Part shown: positions 12,427 to 21,756 of the stretch, piece after piece
Layout: each line of letters begins with the position of its first letter
Position numbering within the stretch: position 1 is the stretch's first letter
Assembly (NCBI GenBank): GCA_029747585.1
Contig: JAPEVF010000473.1
Coordinates: 1-35,623 of the forward strand
DNA length: 35,623 bases
From: Pleurotus djamor
Taxonomy: Eukaryota; Basidiomycota; Agaricomycetes; Agaricales; Pleurotaceae
Direction: 5' to 3'
Made by a program: the position numbers and the translations under genes
Notes under the pieces: model-generated
Databases searched by the model: none
What the model was told of the DNA's origin: nothing
What the model saw: only the letters and a program-made list of their open reading frames with translations

Positions 12427-12995
12427 TCCCATCCATGTCCACTCAACTTTTCCGCACTCGGTCATCGATGAATCCAACGCTCGCGACGAGCACTAGACCG
12501 TGACTATCACGACCGCGCCCCATCCATGACAATCCCGCCTTCTCCCTCTTCAACTCGCGATGGCACACGGGTGAATCCAGCCGTCGCATAGACGGTACCA
12601 GAATTCGGGAGGATTGGCGGTGGCCTCTCCTCAACTAAATCTAGTCCATAACCATGACGACGCTGCCCCATCCATGTCCTTTCGACTCTTCGACACCCAC
12701 ACCCGAACATGGATGAATCCAACGATCGCATAGACGGTATCAATGCTCGGAGGATCGACGGCTGCACCACCGTCTGTCCTCAATGAACACTGGACCATAA
12801 CTATTATGACCGCGCCCCATCCATGACGAACCTTCCTCTACCCCTCTCCTCTCACTCTTGCACTGGCAGACGGACAAATCCAGCTGTCGCATAGACGGTA
12901 GCAGAGTTTGGGGGGATCAGCAGCGGCGCCACTGCGTCTCCACACCCAAACTTGAACCATAACTATCTATCACGACAGCGCCCCGTCCGTACCCA
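12427..12995. repeat. Degenerate tandem repeat, unit about 150-165 bases
   Basis: The block CCCCATCCATG(A/T)C recurs at about 12430, 12518, 12665, 12815 and, degenerated, 12981. A second block, ATAGACGGTA(C/G)CA, recurs at about 12589, 12732 and 12893, each time followed by a GGAGGAT/GGGGGAT segment. The first interval is shorter, about 88 bases; later intervals are 147, 150 and 166 bases. That spacing is neither strictly constant nor a constant multiple of three. The array could be a minisatellite or a decayed repeat-protein gene, since minus-strand readings repeat (ILR/VPSMR.LDS). A single related unit lies at 6137-6240. Confidence 0.6.
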
Positions 12996-13239
12996 TTCCC
13001 TCCCCCTCACAACCTCTCCCCGGGAATTTGCTTATCGTGTGGATGGGAATTTGCTTATCGCTATCGCCCGCTGGAACCATGAGCAGACCCGTTCAAATTG
13101 CCCCAAAGGCCAAGGCAATTTTCGCTTACGGCGAGACCACCCTTTGATACGTACTCAGAAACGCCCCAATACTGCCTTCGACCACCTCACAACCTGATCC
13201 CCAAACGCAAACGCGGGGATGATCCGCCCCGTCGTCGGC
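12996..13239. other. Spacer between tandem repeat and R1 copy 2
   Basis: No gene is recognised. The segment holds a short direct duplication of GGGAATTTGCTTATCG (13021-13036 and 13044-13059). It otherwise lacks notable structure. Confidence 0.4.
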
Positions 13240-13600
13240 GAGTTATCCAAGCCAATTGTTCGAATCGTTTCGCCTCATAACACTCATCATCGCCATCCTG
13301 TGTACCCTAGACACGTATATCCGTGCTTTGCAAGCTTCCTACGCTGTTTCGAATACCATATGCAATCCCTACCCATCCCAGAACACAGGCATCCGAAATC
13401 CCAGCTTCGAGCTTCACTTCCCGATGAATATACACGATGAAACCTTGGCGAGCTGCTCGAGGTTGTAGGATACGACCACAAGATGTAGAAATCGTGGGTT
13501 TTCTTTCCGCTCTCTCCTTTCATACAGTCCAACTGACACCCCATGTCTTTCAGGTCTTCGCAGCGGGGATACATATGGCGTCTTCGTCCTTTCGAGGCGT
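13240..13600 (+). pseudogene. R1 family copy 2: shortened decayed copy
   Basis: It aligns with the R1 copy at 545-1265 but lacks roughly 330 bases that lie between about 770 and 1090 there. The matching segments are about 13253-13415 (CTCATCATCGCCATCCTGTG) and about 13461-13575 (CGAGGTTGTAGG ... CCCATGTCTTTCAG). The exon-like reading LLEVVGYDHKM is followed by a stop where copy 1 reads on. Its intron-like start has changed to GTGGGTTTTC. It is probably non-functional, and the family is unknown. Confidence 0.45.
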
Positions 13601-15054
13601 CTTCGGAAGGGGACCTTCGGGATGTCTTCCTACTCGACTTTTAAGGAAGGGTGTTCCCTATGTTGGCGCTGTGAACACCCTGGTGCAGACCGGGGAGGCC
13701 GTGATAAATGGCAATATTGTTGGAGGTGTTGATGTCTTGCTTTGCAAGGGGCCAGCAAAACACGAGCAGGGGAAGGAGAGGTTCCCGGCGCGGCTCAGCG
13801 TCACAGCCCACCACGCCATGATCGATCGGTCATCCAACCAAGCGGTTCCTCACCGCTTTTGACCATCAACCATCTCACCGATGTCGTTCAAGCTTCAGTT
13901 CCATTGATCACATCTAGATGATACCCACTCTATCTCACCTTCCTTACCCCGATTCAAGCTATAAATTTATCCCTCCACGGATTCGTCACTGATGCTAGGC
14001 CCCGCTGTAGAGTATAGCCATGGAGTACACCTTTTCTCTTGGGAAGTTGCGCATCAGAATCTTGCTCGAACACGACCATTAGGATGTCCTATTCCCCAGC
14101 GTATTGCTGGCTTTCTACAAGGGACAGTCGGAAGAGAGGACAGTTGAAGACGGTGAGCACGGAGCTACAACCGGTGGAACTGGGCTCGGGTGCTGGGAGT
14201 GATGTTGAGAGGAGGAAACGGATCAGAACGTGAACCAAACCCCACTCCGGAACGGAATGAAGACACGCCACGCTCACACGAAAGGACCAGCCCCGCCGCT
14301 ACTATGTACCTGTCACAATGCCGTTCTTCACTTGCGTCGCATGCTTACGCGCTTATCATCATCGGGCTATCATACCATCTTCATTCTCTTCCCAATTGAC
14401 CACGCCATTCCATCCCGGTACTCTCAATCAATCCTTTCCCCCTTCATACAGGCCTTTATCCTACGTGATGGACGATGGACAACATTTCGACAGGTTCTGT
14501 TATCCCTCTCCCGCTTTTATCTCCTCACCTACGTTTATGATCGATGAAGACGGACATCCAATTGTACATACATTTTCCTAGACGCTGCGCGTTCCGTCCC
14601 CCAGAGGCATCCTTATTCATTACCTTTGTTCAGCTCACCTGCTGACAATGTACCCGTCGGATCATTTGTGTATGATGCTTCGATGTCGCTCTCATCTCGA
14701 AATATGGGCGACTCTCTCTCTCACCGCTTTTTACCCAACGAATCATTCCAATCACCATCACGTCTGGCTACACCGGCGGTTAAGTAAGTTGATACTTCTN
14801 GTCCCCCCGGCATATGCTGACTATCGTTGTAAAGTTAGATTCCAGGCCCTGAACGCCTCGTTGCCTCAGCCCCCAGCTACTGACCAGCCGCAAGCTGCCA
14901 ATCGCCGCATTCAAGTCACTGCCTTGAACCTGTAGAATGGAAGATATTCTCGGGTTGTCGACCGATTCCAAGTGATAAAAGCGCTGGTTCATCAGTCGTA
15001 CATACATATATTTCGCGCAGCTAAGCCGAAGGTCTCCTAAGGCATCCGCTTGTA
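13601..15054. other. No gene recognised
   Basis: A plus-strand frame at 13437-13862 runs out of the R1 relic (it contains VPYVGAVNTLVQTGEAVING) and has no recognised domain. The remaining short frames on both strands show neither motifs nor splice structure. A CT-rich run lies near 14712-14725, and a single n at 14800. Confidence 0.35.
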
Positions 15055-15985
15055 TAATGCGTCAATGTTTCCATCCTGTAGTTTTATCATCCACAATTGT
15101 GTAACCGTATTTATGCCTGTACCGTTGATGCCCAGGGATGGCTTCGGAGCTCGGAAGTTGGTGTTTCGCGGTGTCCCAGAGGCGTTCTGGACGTTGTTCG
15201 CGGCGACGGCGTGGACGTGGTTGCCTGGGATACATACGTTTCTACCCTAAATACAGCACGATAAGCAAAGGAGCGGTGTTATAAAATGAAAGAAAACCCA
15301 CGATATTCAATTTTTTTTGGGGGGGAAACCGACAAAAGCTACCAACTTGAAGAATTCGACGACAACAAAAGGGCTTGCTTGACGTCATCTTTGAGGACCA
15401 TGTTTCTGTGTTGGTAAAGATGCTCTAGCGTCCGCTGTTGAGTGTATAACCGTGATTTCGGAGGTGGCTGTTCCGGGTCGGAGACGCCGAGGACTTCGCT
15501 GCGGGTATCTAAAAGGTGGAGTTTAGTCAACCGTAGCAACTTTGAAGCAAAACAATTGAGAAGAACCTCAACGTTACGATCTTTCGCAAAGCCGTCTGCC
15601 AACAGCAAACTCGATTACCTCCTCAGCGCGTCTGTCGCTCGTCCCAGTCTTTCCAGACGACGTTCACATGCTACTAGCGCTGCTTTTGTAGCTGTTGCTG
15701 GTCGTCAAAACCTTGGTTTCGGAGGTGGTCGTTCCGGGGTACCAGGAAGCAGAGGAAGCGCCGAGGAGACGATATGAGAGGAAATCGAGCTCTGCCACGC
15801 GGGGGAACTCGGGAGGAGCATGCTAGAGCATGATGTGAGTACTTCGGAGAGGCCTGAGCGCATGGAAGACATACCACGCTGAGATTAGACCTATTGAGGT
15901 CGGCGCGGGGAGTAGTCTTCATCTTCATAATACTCCTCTTCCTCTGGGTTGCCGCTCCATCACACAGCTCGACATCCACTGGAGG
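15055..15985 (-). pseudogene. R2 family copy 2, inverted relative to 2075-3030
   Basis: Read on the minus strand, it reproduces the order of R2 copy 1. First comes an acidic exon (EEEEYYEDEDY), then an intron-like GTATGTCTTCC...CTCTAG. Next follow a segment with CTTCCTGGTACCCCGGAACG, a segment with AACAGCCACCTCCGAAATCACGG, and a final block (about 15250-15060) reading GNHVHAVAANNVQNASGTPR. Two internal modules start with PERPPPKPR (about 15735) and PEQPPPKSR (about 15470). Stops interrupt the frames, so this copy is decayed too. The family is unknown. Confidence 0.5.
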
Positions 15986-16600
15986 GGCACCAAGAAGGAG
16001 GGCACACCTGTCCATTAAGTACGATAAGTGGATTATCCTGGTTTCAGGCGAAGAAAGCACAAAGTGAGCTCACTAGCTTCGTATCCCTTCCTAGCCAACG
16101 GGAAACCAACAGACTCGAATATCTCGTCGATGCGTGCGCCGTTCGTCCCAGCGTTTTACAGATATCCTATTGGGACTGTAGAGCTGCTTTTCCGAAAGAG
16201 AGGTAGCCTTGTATCGAATATTTCGGAGGTCGTCGTTCCGGGGTAGCGGGAAGGGTAGCGGAAAAGGGATTTGCTCAAACGTCCGGGAAGGAGCTGAAGC
16301 GGCGGGTACACCTGCCTGTATAGTACGGTAAGTGATTTATTCACTTTGTACGGCTGGAGAGTGCGAAGGGAGGTCACATGGGTTGGTTTTCTATCCACCC
16401 ACCCAACAGGCCCAGATATCTCATCAACGGCTGGATTTTTCGTCCAAATCTTTCAGGAGCAGGGTGAAGGATGCTTGACACTGCTTTACCGCGTCTGAGA
16501 TAGCCTTGAAGTCGAGGTTTCGGAGTAGGCCTGTGACTGGCCTTTGTATGAGGTTGTCGAAATAGGAAACCGTCGCGTACGGTTTGAGGAGTCTTTGTGG
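15986..16600 (-). repeat. Two further tandem modules related to the R2 internal modules
   Basis: Minus-strand readings at about 16560-16385 (PTPKPRLQGYLRRGKAV ...) and about 16245-16060 (RRPPKYSIQGYLSFGKAA ...) resemble each other. At DNA level they also resemble the modules of R2 copy 2: TTTCGGAGGT(G/C)(G/C)(T/C)CGTTCCGGG recurs near 15458, 15716 and 16219. Unit spacing is roughly 265-495 bases. The plus strand also keeps aligned readings (LDYLLSASVARPSL / LEYLVDACAVRPSV), so the coding strand is not certain. Confidence 0.45.
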
Positions 16601-17305
16601 GTGGTCTCTTCCTCTCCAAGGATTTACGCCAAGTCAGGGCATTCTCCAGCTCCCAGCATGTAGCAGTGTCTTTTGGTAGTAGTCATGCGCGTTACAACGC
16701 GGCTTCGGCGAATGAGGTTGGTATGTTTGAGGAAGGCTGCGATGCTGGTATTGTGACCAAGAGAAGAGCTTGGATGTTGGCGTGAACGATGTCAATGGGG
16801 ACGACGAGCAGGGTAGGGGAGAGGGTCTAGCGGATGGAAAGGGCCACGCTCAGCATGTTTAGATGATTTTCCATGGTAGAATGGTTGACTCACGAAGTAT
16901 CTCCTCTTTTATAGGAGATGTTATGTAACAATGCATCCCGTCGTCGGTCGTGCGATGGCTTTCTGCCTGGTGCCGATGATACGGTGAATGATGACACGAT
17001 GACGTCTATTGGAAAACCATTGCAGCTATTTGCATAAATAATGGCACTTCCGCTGATCGAGGTGGGGGAGAAGAGAGAGCAATTCGGCCTGGTAACGAGG
17101 CTAGCTGGCATGCTCACAGAAGGTGCTTGTGGTTGGTGGTGGACGAAGGCGCGCTCGTAGGCAGTCTAGGCCTTCGGGGCCAATAGTTCGACCAATCGGA
17201 ATTCGTCGGTATATATATGACGTCATCCCCGAGACCGCCGATCAAACTTGAAAGGAAAAAGTGCGCAGAGACGTCAGGAAACTTGAAAGTCATGAACCCT
17301 CTCAT
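16601..17305. other. No gene recognised
   Basis: Only short frames are present. A minus-strand frame at 17305-17114 starts after a TATATATAT/TGACGTCA cluster (17210-17225), but it is only 63 codons long and has no domain. The stretch may belong to the intergenic region upstream of the deacetylase gene. Confidence 0.35.
17210..17225. promoter_or_regulatory. TATA-like run next to a CRE-like palindrome
   Basis: A TATATATA run is followed directly by TGACGTCA (17218-17225), the palindromic CRE/ATF core. A CCAAT-type GACCAATCGG lies just upstream (about 17190). The core site also occurs at 15380-15387 and 17796-17803, so chance occurrence is possible. It is about 660 bases upstream of the deacetylase start. 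Confidence 0.3.
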
Positions 17306-17879
17306 CTAATCATTCTCCTCAGGCCTACCGGTTCTCTTTTTGAGGGCGTACTTAACTTTCAGTAGACAGCCTGACCCAGTCAAAACTTCGAGAAATCGAC
17401 AACAGCAGTCCGTTCCCTTTTCCGTGTTCGCCACATTTCAGTTCTGGTTGGAATTTCTCTTGCGGTGATCACCAATGGATTCATGATCATTGGACGAGAC
17501 AAGAAAGAGAGAGACTATTGAATAGTCTCTCTCCACGGGCATTGCAAGCCTGGAAGGACCTTATATGTGGATGACGGCCATCGTATCTAGTAGAGCGATA
17601 TCACTTGGTCAACTCCCTTTTCATCGCACCCAAATGTATGTCACATCTCTTGTATTGACCGTCACCAATGGTTAATTGTCTATTATCGCGGATTCGTATC
17701 AGGTACTGCCGTATTCATACGGCCCCTCCTTCGTTATGGTTCAAATGAAGGTTCGGAGCAAAGCGCCAACCTCCTATCTCATCGGCCATGTGAGATGACG
17801 TCACGCGAAACGCGTGACCCAGTGGCTTGAATCAAATGTACCTTTCATCCACGATCATCATTGGCTCAAGGGATCAAAA
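17306..17879 (+). promoter_or_regulatory. Upstream region of the Hos3-like gene
   Basis: The region holds CCAAT-type boxes (ACCAATGG at about 17472 and 17666) and the 27-base palindrome. Close to the start codon is TGACGTCA (17796-17803), overlapping TCACGCGAAACGCGTGA (17801-17817). The latter is an inverted repeat that contains ACGCGT, the MluI cell-cycle box bound by MBF-type factors in fungi. The link to cell-cycle or stress control is inference from motif identity only. Confidence 0.35.
17507..17533. repeat. Perfect 27-base palindrome, potential hairpin
   Basis: GAGAGAGACTATT at 17507-17519 is followed by one base (17520) and its exact reverse complement at 17521-17533. The 13-base arms have a one-base centre. 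Nothing downstream looks like an RNA gene or a bacterial-type terminator. It lies 347 bases upstream of the deacetylase start, so it could be a regulatory palindrome or a small transposon footprint. Confidence 0.6.
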
Positions 17880-19702
17880 ATGGCCTCTGCATCAGCTTTC
17901 CTACAAGCCGCATGCTATGAGCATCAATTCATCCGTTCCAAAGATACCTCCTTAATTGTTGAACGCCCCGAACGACTTCGTGCTGTCACCGTTGGCCTTG
18001 CCACAGTCTTGTCTCGTCTTGGGGGATCCCGCTCAACTGTCAAGTCAGAAGATGATGCTGACTTAGCTGCAGCATTTGAGCGGATCAATCTCAGTTTGAC
18101 TCATCCTCAAATGCTTGCGTCGTGCATAGCTCGGCTGTAGCGGATCTCTTGAACCATCCCGCCATCAAGTTTATTCACGGAGATGTAGAAGGCAACAAAT
18201 ACTTGGAAAATCTCCTCTCTTGGGCGAATGATAGTCGGACTAAAATTGTGGATGGACAATCTGAAATCCCAGATGGTCTTTCACAAGGTGATCGTTACCG
18301 TGAGCTTTGTTTCTCTCATGTCCTGCAAACGAACTAGGTTAACATTCAAGTCAGTATGTCCTAGCTCTATCAGCGCTATTCAAGGAGCACTGGGAACTAT
18401 ATGTCAAGCCGTGGACTCAGTTCTTGGTAGCTCACCTTCAACACAACATCAAACGCATTGTCATCTTTGACATAGATTTGCATCACGGTAAGTCTCAGGC
18501 TAATTCTTGAGTCTTTCATACTGAGGCTAGCTAGGTAACGGAACGCAGTCCATAGTGTGGCAAATCAACGAAGAGACACATCGTCAAACCCTGGAATCTG
18601 AAGGCGGCGCCCCATCCACTAAGATTGGTCCAAAGGTCTATTATGGATCTCTACACGACATCCTTTCCTATCCGTGTGAGATACGTAATCTTTCGGGCCG
18701 TGCTAATCCACGAAGTAGCGAAGCTCACATCTTCCTTCCAGGATGGAAAGCAAGTTGAGCTAGTTCAAGCCGCTTCTGTTTCCATACATGGAAACCTCGA
18801 ACAACACATCGAAAATGTGCATCTCGAGAAGTACACATCCGAAGATCATTTTTGGAACGATCTCTACCCCAATCGGTATCGCCGCATCTTGCATAAGGCC
18901 AAAGACTTCCTGGATGGTACAGGTGGGCCTGGAGACGACGTCATGATCTTCATCAGGTACGCATGTCGCTAGCTGTACTCATACCTCTTACTGATCCACT
19001 TTGTAGCTGTGGTTTCGATGCTTGCGAACATGAGTACACGTCAATGTCACGGCACGACCGGAAAGTCCCCGCTGGTTTTTATCATCGGTTTACCCAGGAC
19101 GTCCGTGAATCCAGCGATCAATACACTTGGGGTCGTCTCATCAGCGTCCTTGAAGGGAGATATAGCGATCGAGCTCTGAACAATGGTACGCTAGCCCATC
19201 TTTGCGGCTTAGTCGGTGATACTGTCAAAGTCGATGAAAGATGGTGGAGTCCCGAGAACCTGGATGAAGTACCATCCCTCCTTCGAAATCACTCGTCCGT
19301 CTCTGACATGCACCATAGATAGAAAAGGCCACGAAGAAGAAGCGAGGAGGACGTCCGTCGCTATCTACACCGTCCAGCCCTTGGGTCGCCAGCCTATTGG
19401 AACACTTCGCAGCGCTAGAAGCGGAAATACCCCAACTCACGCGGAATCCACGACCTTCGGTGCCGGTCGCTACATCAACACGACAACTTCGCGAGCGAAA
19501 ACCACAACCTGTCGCCCAAGCAAACTCCAAATCACAATCACCGCAACGAAAGACCAAAGACGCTGCTGTCTCACAGTCTCCGTCAGTGCACGCTGACACC
19601 TCGGACAAGTCTTCTTTATCCAGTTTGGATTCGGCGGCTGAAGACACTCCGCCTGTTAAGAAGGGTCCAAGAGTCATCTTACGCTTAGGGCCAAAGCCTT
19701 GA
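17880..19702 (+). pseudogene. Hos3-type (class II) histone deacetylase, disrupted
   Basis: The protein family removes acetyl groups from histone lysines using a Zn site. The start MASASAFLQAACYEHQFIRS and the downstream VERPERLRAV motif fit fungal Hos3. Exons are about 17880-18299, 18355-18487, 18535-18680, 18742-18956, 19007-19268 and 19319-19702. Present are the metal-binding DIDLHHGNGTQ (about 18467-18550, split by an intron) and FISCGFDACEHEY (exon 5), and a basic/Ser-rich tail. Four lesions are visible. (1) A one-base frameshift lies at about 18117, before VVHSSAVADLL. (2) At about 18421-18430 the RPPGHH...GFC segment, which holds the catalytic His pair, is absent and the frame changes. 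(3) The donor of intron 3 reads ATACGT (18681). (4) The usual EGGYS is EGRYS. It is probably non-functional unless the assembly is wrong. Confidence 0.85.
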
Positions 19703-19767
19703 GGTTCATTCATACAAGGAAACTCGTCCTGCTACGCATATGATACCCTGTACCGTTTAGTTTCTCC

Positions 19768-21337
19768 TTAATCGACTATCTTTAGAATGCCCCTTCCCCC
19801 GTTATGACCAACCATTGATTCGACCAAGGCCTCTCCACCTTTCTCAAATCCTTCTCGAATATCCTCGAACGCTTTGAGGCTGCCGTTGGCAATCAACTTC
19901 GGGACCGTTTCGTAGAAATCAGCCAGGGCATGATCTGGTTTCATCAGATCCACGATTCCGAATCCAGTTAATGTGATGGCCTTTGCGACGATAAGGAATA
20001 AATGCCAGAAAATTGTTAGAAACCAAAGTGAAATCGACATGAACTGAACCTCATCTTGATAAAATAGGGATTGGTCGGTAAACTCGACAGCATCCCACAT
20101 TCCTGAAGCATCTTTAGGGAAGGTTCGATTGAGCGAACAGTAGGACACTTACAATGAACCTCGCGTATCTATTGGCGGCGCCCAACTTACGCAGCTTCTA
20201 GGGTTTCGCCGCCAACGTTGTCCCAGTATCTGAAGAGAATGGACACAAATAGGTTAAATACGGGAAGCCGGAGAGAGAGTAAATGAAGTCCAACAGATCA
20301 ATGGGCCTGTGCTTGGCCAGAACGTCGCCGATCTTCGTGGTTTTGTAGTTGAAGACGACGTCCACGCCGAGAGATTCGAGCAGTTTGACTTTGTCGTCGC
20401 TCCCAACTGAAGCGATGACTTTGAGACCGTCCAACTTGGCTAATTGCGCCACGACACTTTATCAGTGGTCAGGTCCGAGTCATCGTAGCGAAGCGAGAGT
20501 GTAAAAAACAAGGTACATATGAGCCAACGGTGCCTAGGCAGAGCGTGGTCAAGGTTCAGTAAAGAGTGGTGTGCATTCGGAGCATACCTGCAGCCGAGCT
20601 CACAAAAGCAACTTCGCCCTACAAGAAAATAATGGTGGTTGAGCTAGACAAAACGTACCTTTTTGGGCTTTGCGAATGCTTTCCATCCGAGGTAAGCGGT
20701 TTGTCCTAAAGCAAAGGTTGTTCATTCATTGGTCTAGTCCGGAAGGCGGACAAGGTTGTCACTCGCCTGGCATCCCAACGACGCTCACGTAGTTAGACCA
20801 AGGGATACTTTCAGCATTGTTGAGGACCATCCAGTGTTCTTCATCAGAAACGACGAAATATTGCTGAAAGGCTAAATTGCAACATAAGGAGATACCAAAC
20901 GTGAAATGTTTGATACATGATGGTGAGTGACTCACGGAAGAATGCCTGAGAGTTGTAGACGTGCTCGCCAGTCTTGAAGTTGGGATCCTAGAAACGGGAG
21001 GAATAGTGAGCGGGGAGAAAAAAGACTGGGAAGAGATGTAAGAACCTCGGAGCGGATCACGTTATCAAAGTTCCTCCAGCTACCATCCTGGCAAAGGCAT
21101 AGACATCCAGAGAGACGCACAAGGTCTTCACCAAGAACCCCCCCCGTTTAGAGGGGTATCATCGAGGTCGACCGTCTGGCTGGCGTCGTAAATTGTCGTC
21201 TCACCAGGGACGGGTAGACCTGAAAGAGGCTAGGTGAGTACCGACCTCGTTACGCGATGAAGAGGGAGGTTGAGATTGTACTTACCTTGGGAAGGGACTT
21301 GGTTGAAAACGAGACAGGTGTTAGGGCGTGCAACCAT
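19768..21337 (-). pseudogene. NADP-dependent alkenal/double-bond reductase (LTB4-dehydrogenase-like), copy A, damaged
   Basis: Members of this MDR branch reduce the C=C bond of enals/enones with NADPH. The start MVARPNTCLVFNQVPSQ (ATG 21337-21335) leads to exons about 21337-21286, 21219-21046, 20987-20936, 20871-20767, 20705-20659, 20618-20588, 20533-20521, 20456-20295, 20229-20153, 20102-20055 and 20004-19768. Family marks are the nucleotide-binding SSAAGTVGS, GSDDKVKLLESLGVDVVFNY, YWDNVGGE and the C-terminal DIREGFEKGGEALVESMVGHNGGR. Lesions are an 8-G run that breaks the frame (21138-21145), loss of the segment after ARMVAGG, a 4-base TAAG insertion at about 20186, GT-to-AT donors at 20520 and 20054, and a GG acceptor at 20006-20005. 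One intron has a GC donor (20766-20765). Copy B is its tandem paralogue. Confidence 0.85.
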
Positions 21338-21756
21338 TTCTCGAGATCAAGGAGGCCAGAGTGAGTCATGTTCACCAGCTTTATATGAGAGGGCTGTCGT
21401 TCCGATAGGCAAGGAAATGTGCCGGAGGCCCACGTAAGGTGACAAGCCGAAGTGTCTTTCAAGCGCGACGACGCGTCACGTAAGATAAGAAACGATTGTA
21501 GGAGTTCGGAACTCTTCAAGTTGAACCTGGGTCGAATGTTGAGTTGTTGATGGCACCTCTGCGAAACTTAACTCGGGAACATTTTGACACCCCGTTGGNA
21601 GAGTTGAGGTCTCGCTTGAAGGAGTGAAAAAGACGGGTTGGGTGTCTGTGAGATGGGAGAGCAAGGGCAGTTTCCTGAGAAAAAGCGAGCTGAGGGACAC
21701 ACACTTGATCAATATAAATATGGCCTCGCAGTACTTCGAATGAAGCTGTACCGAAA

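Noticed and set aside
15980..16600. TPR repeats in the tandem modules (GYLRRGKAV)
   Set aside because: Unit spacing is far from 34 residues and the TPR consensus positions are not met.
19225..19713. 162-codon minus-strand reading frame
   Set aside because: It is the antisense shadow of the last exons of the Hos3-like gene, whose protein similarity is on the plus strand.
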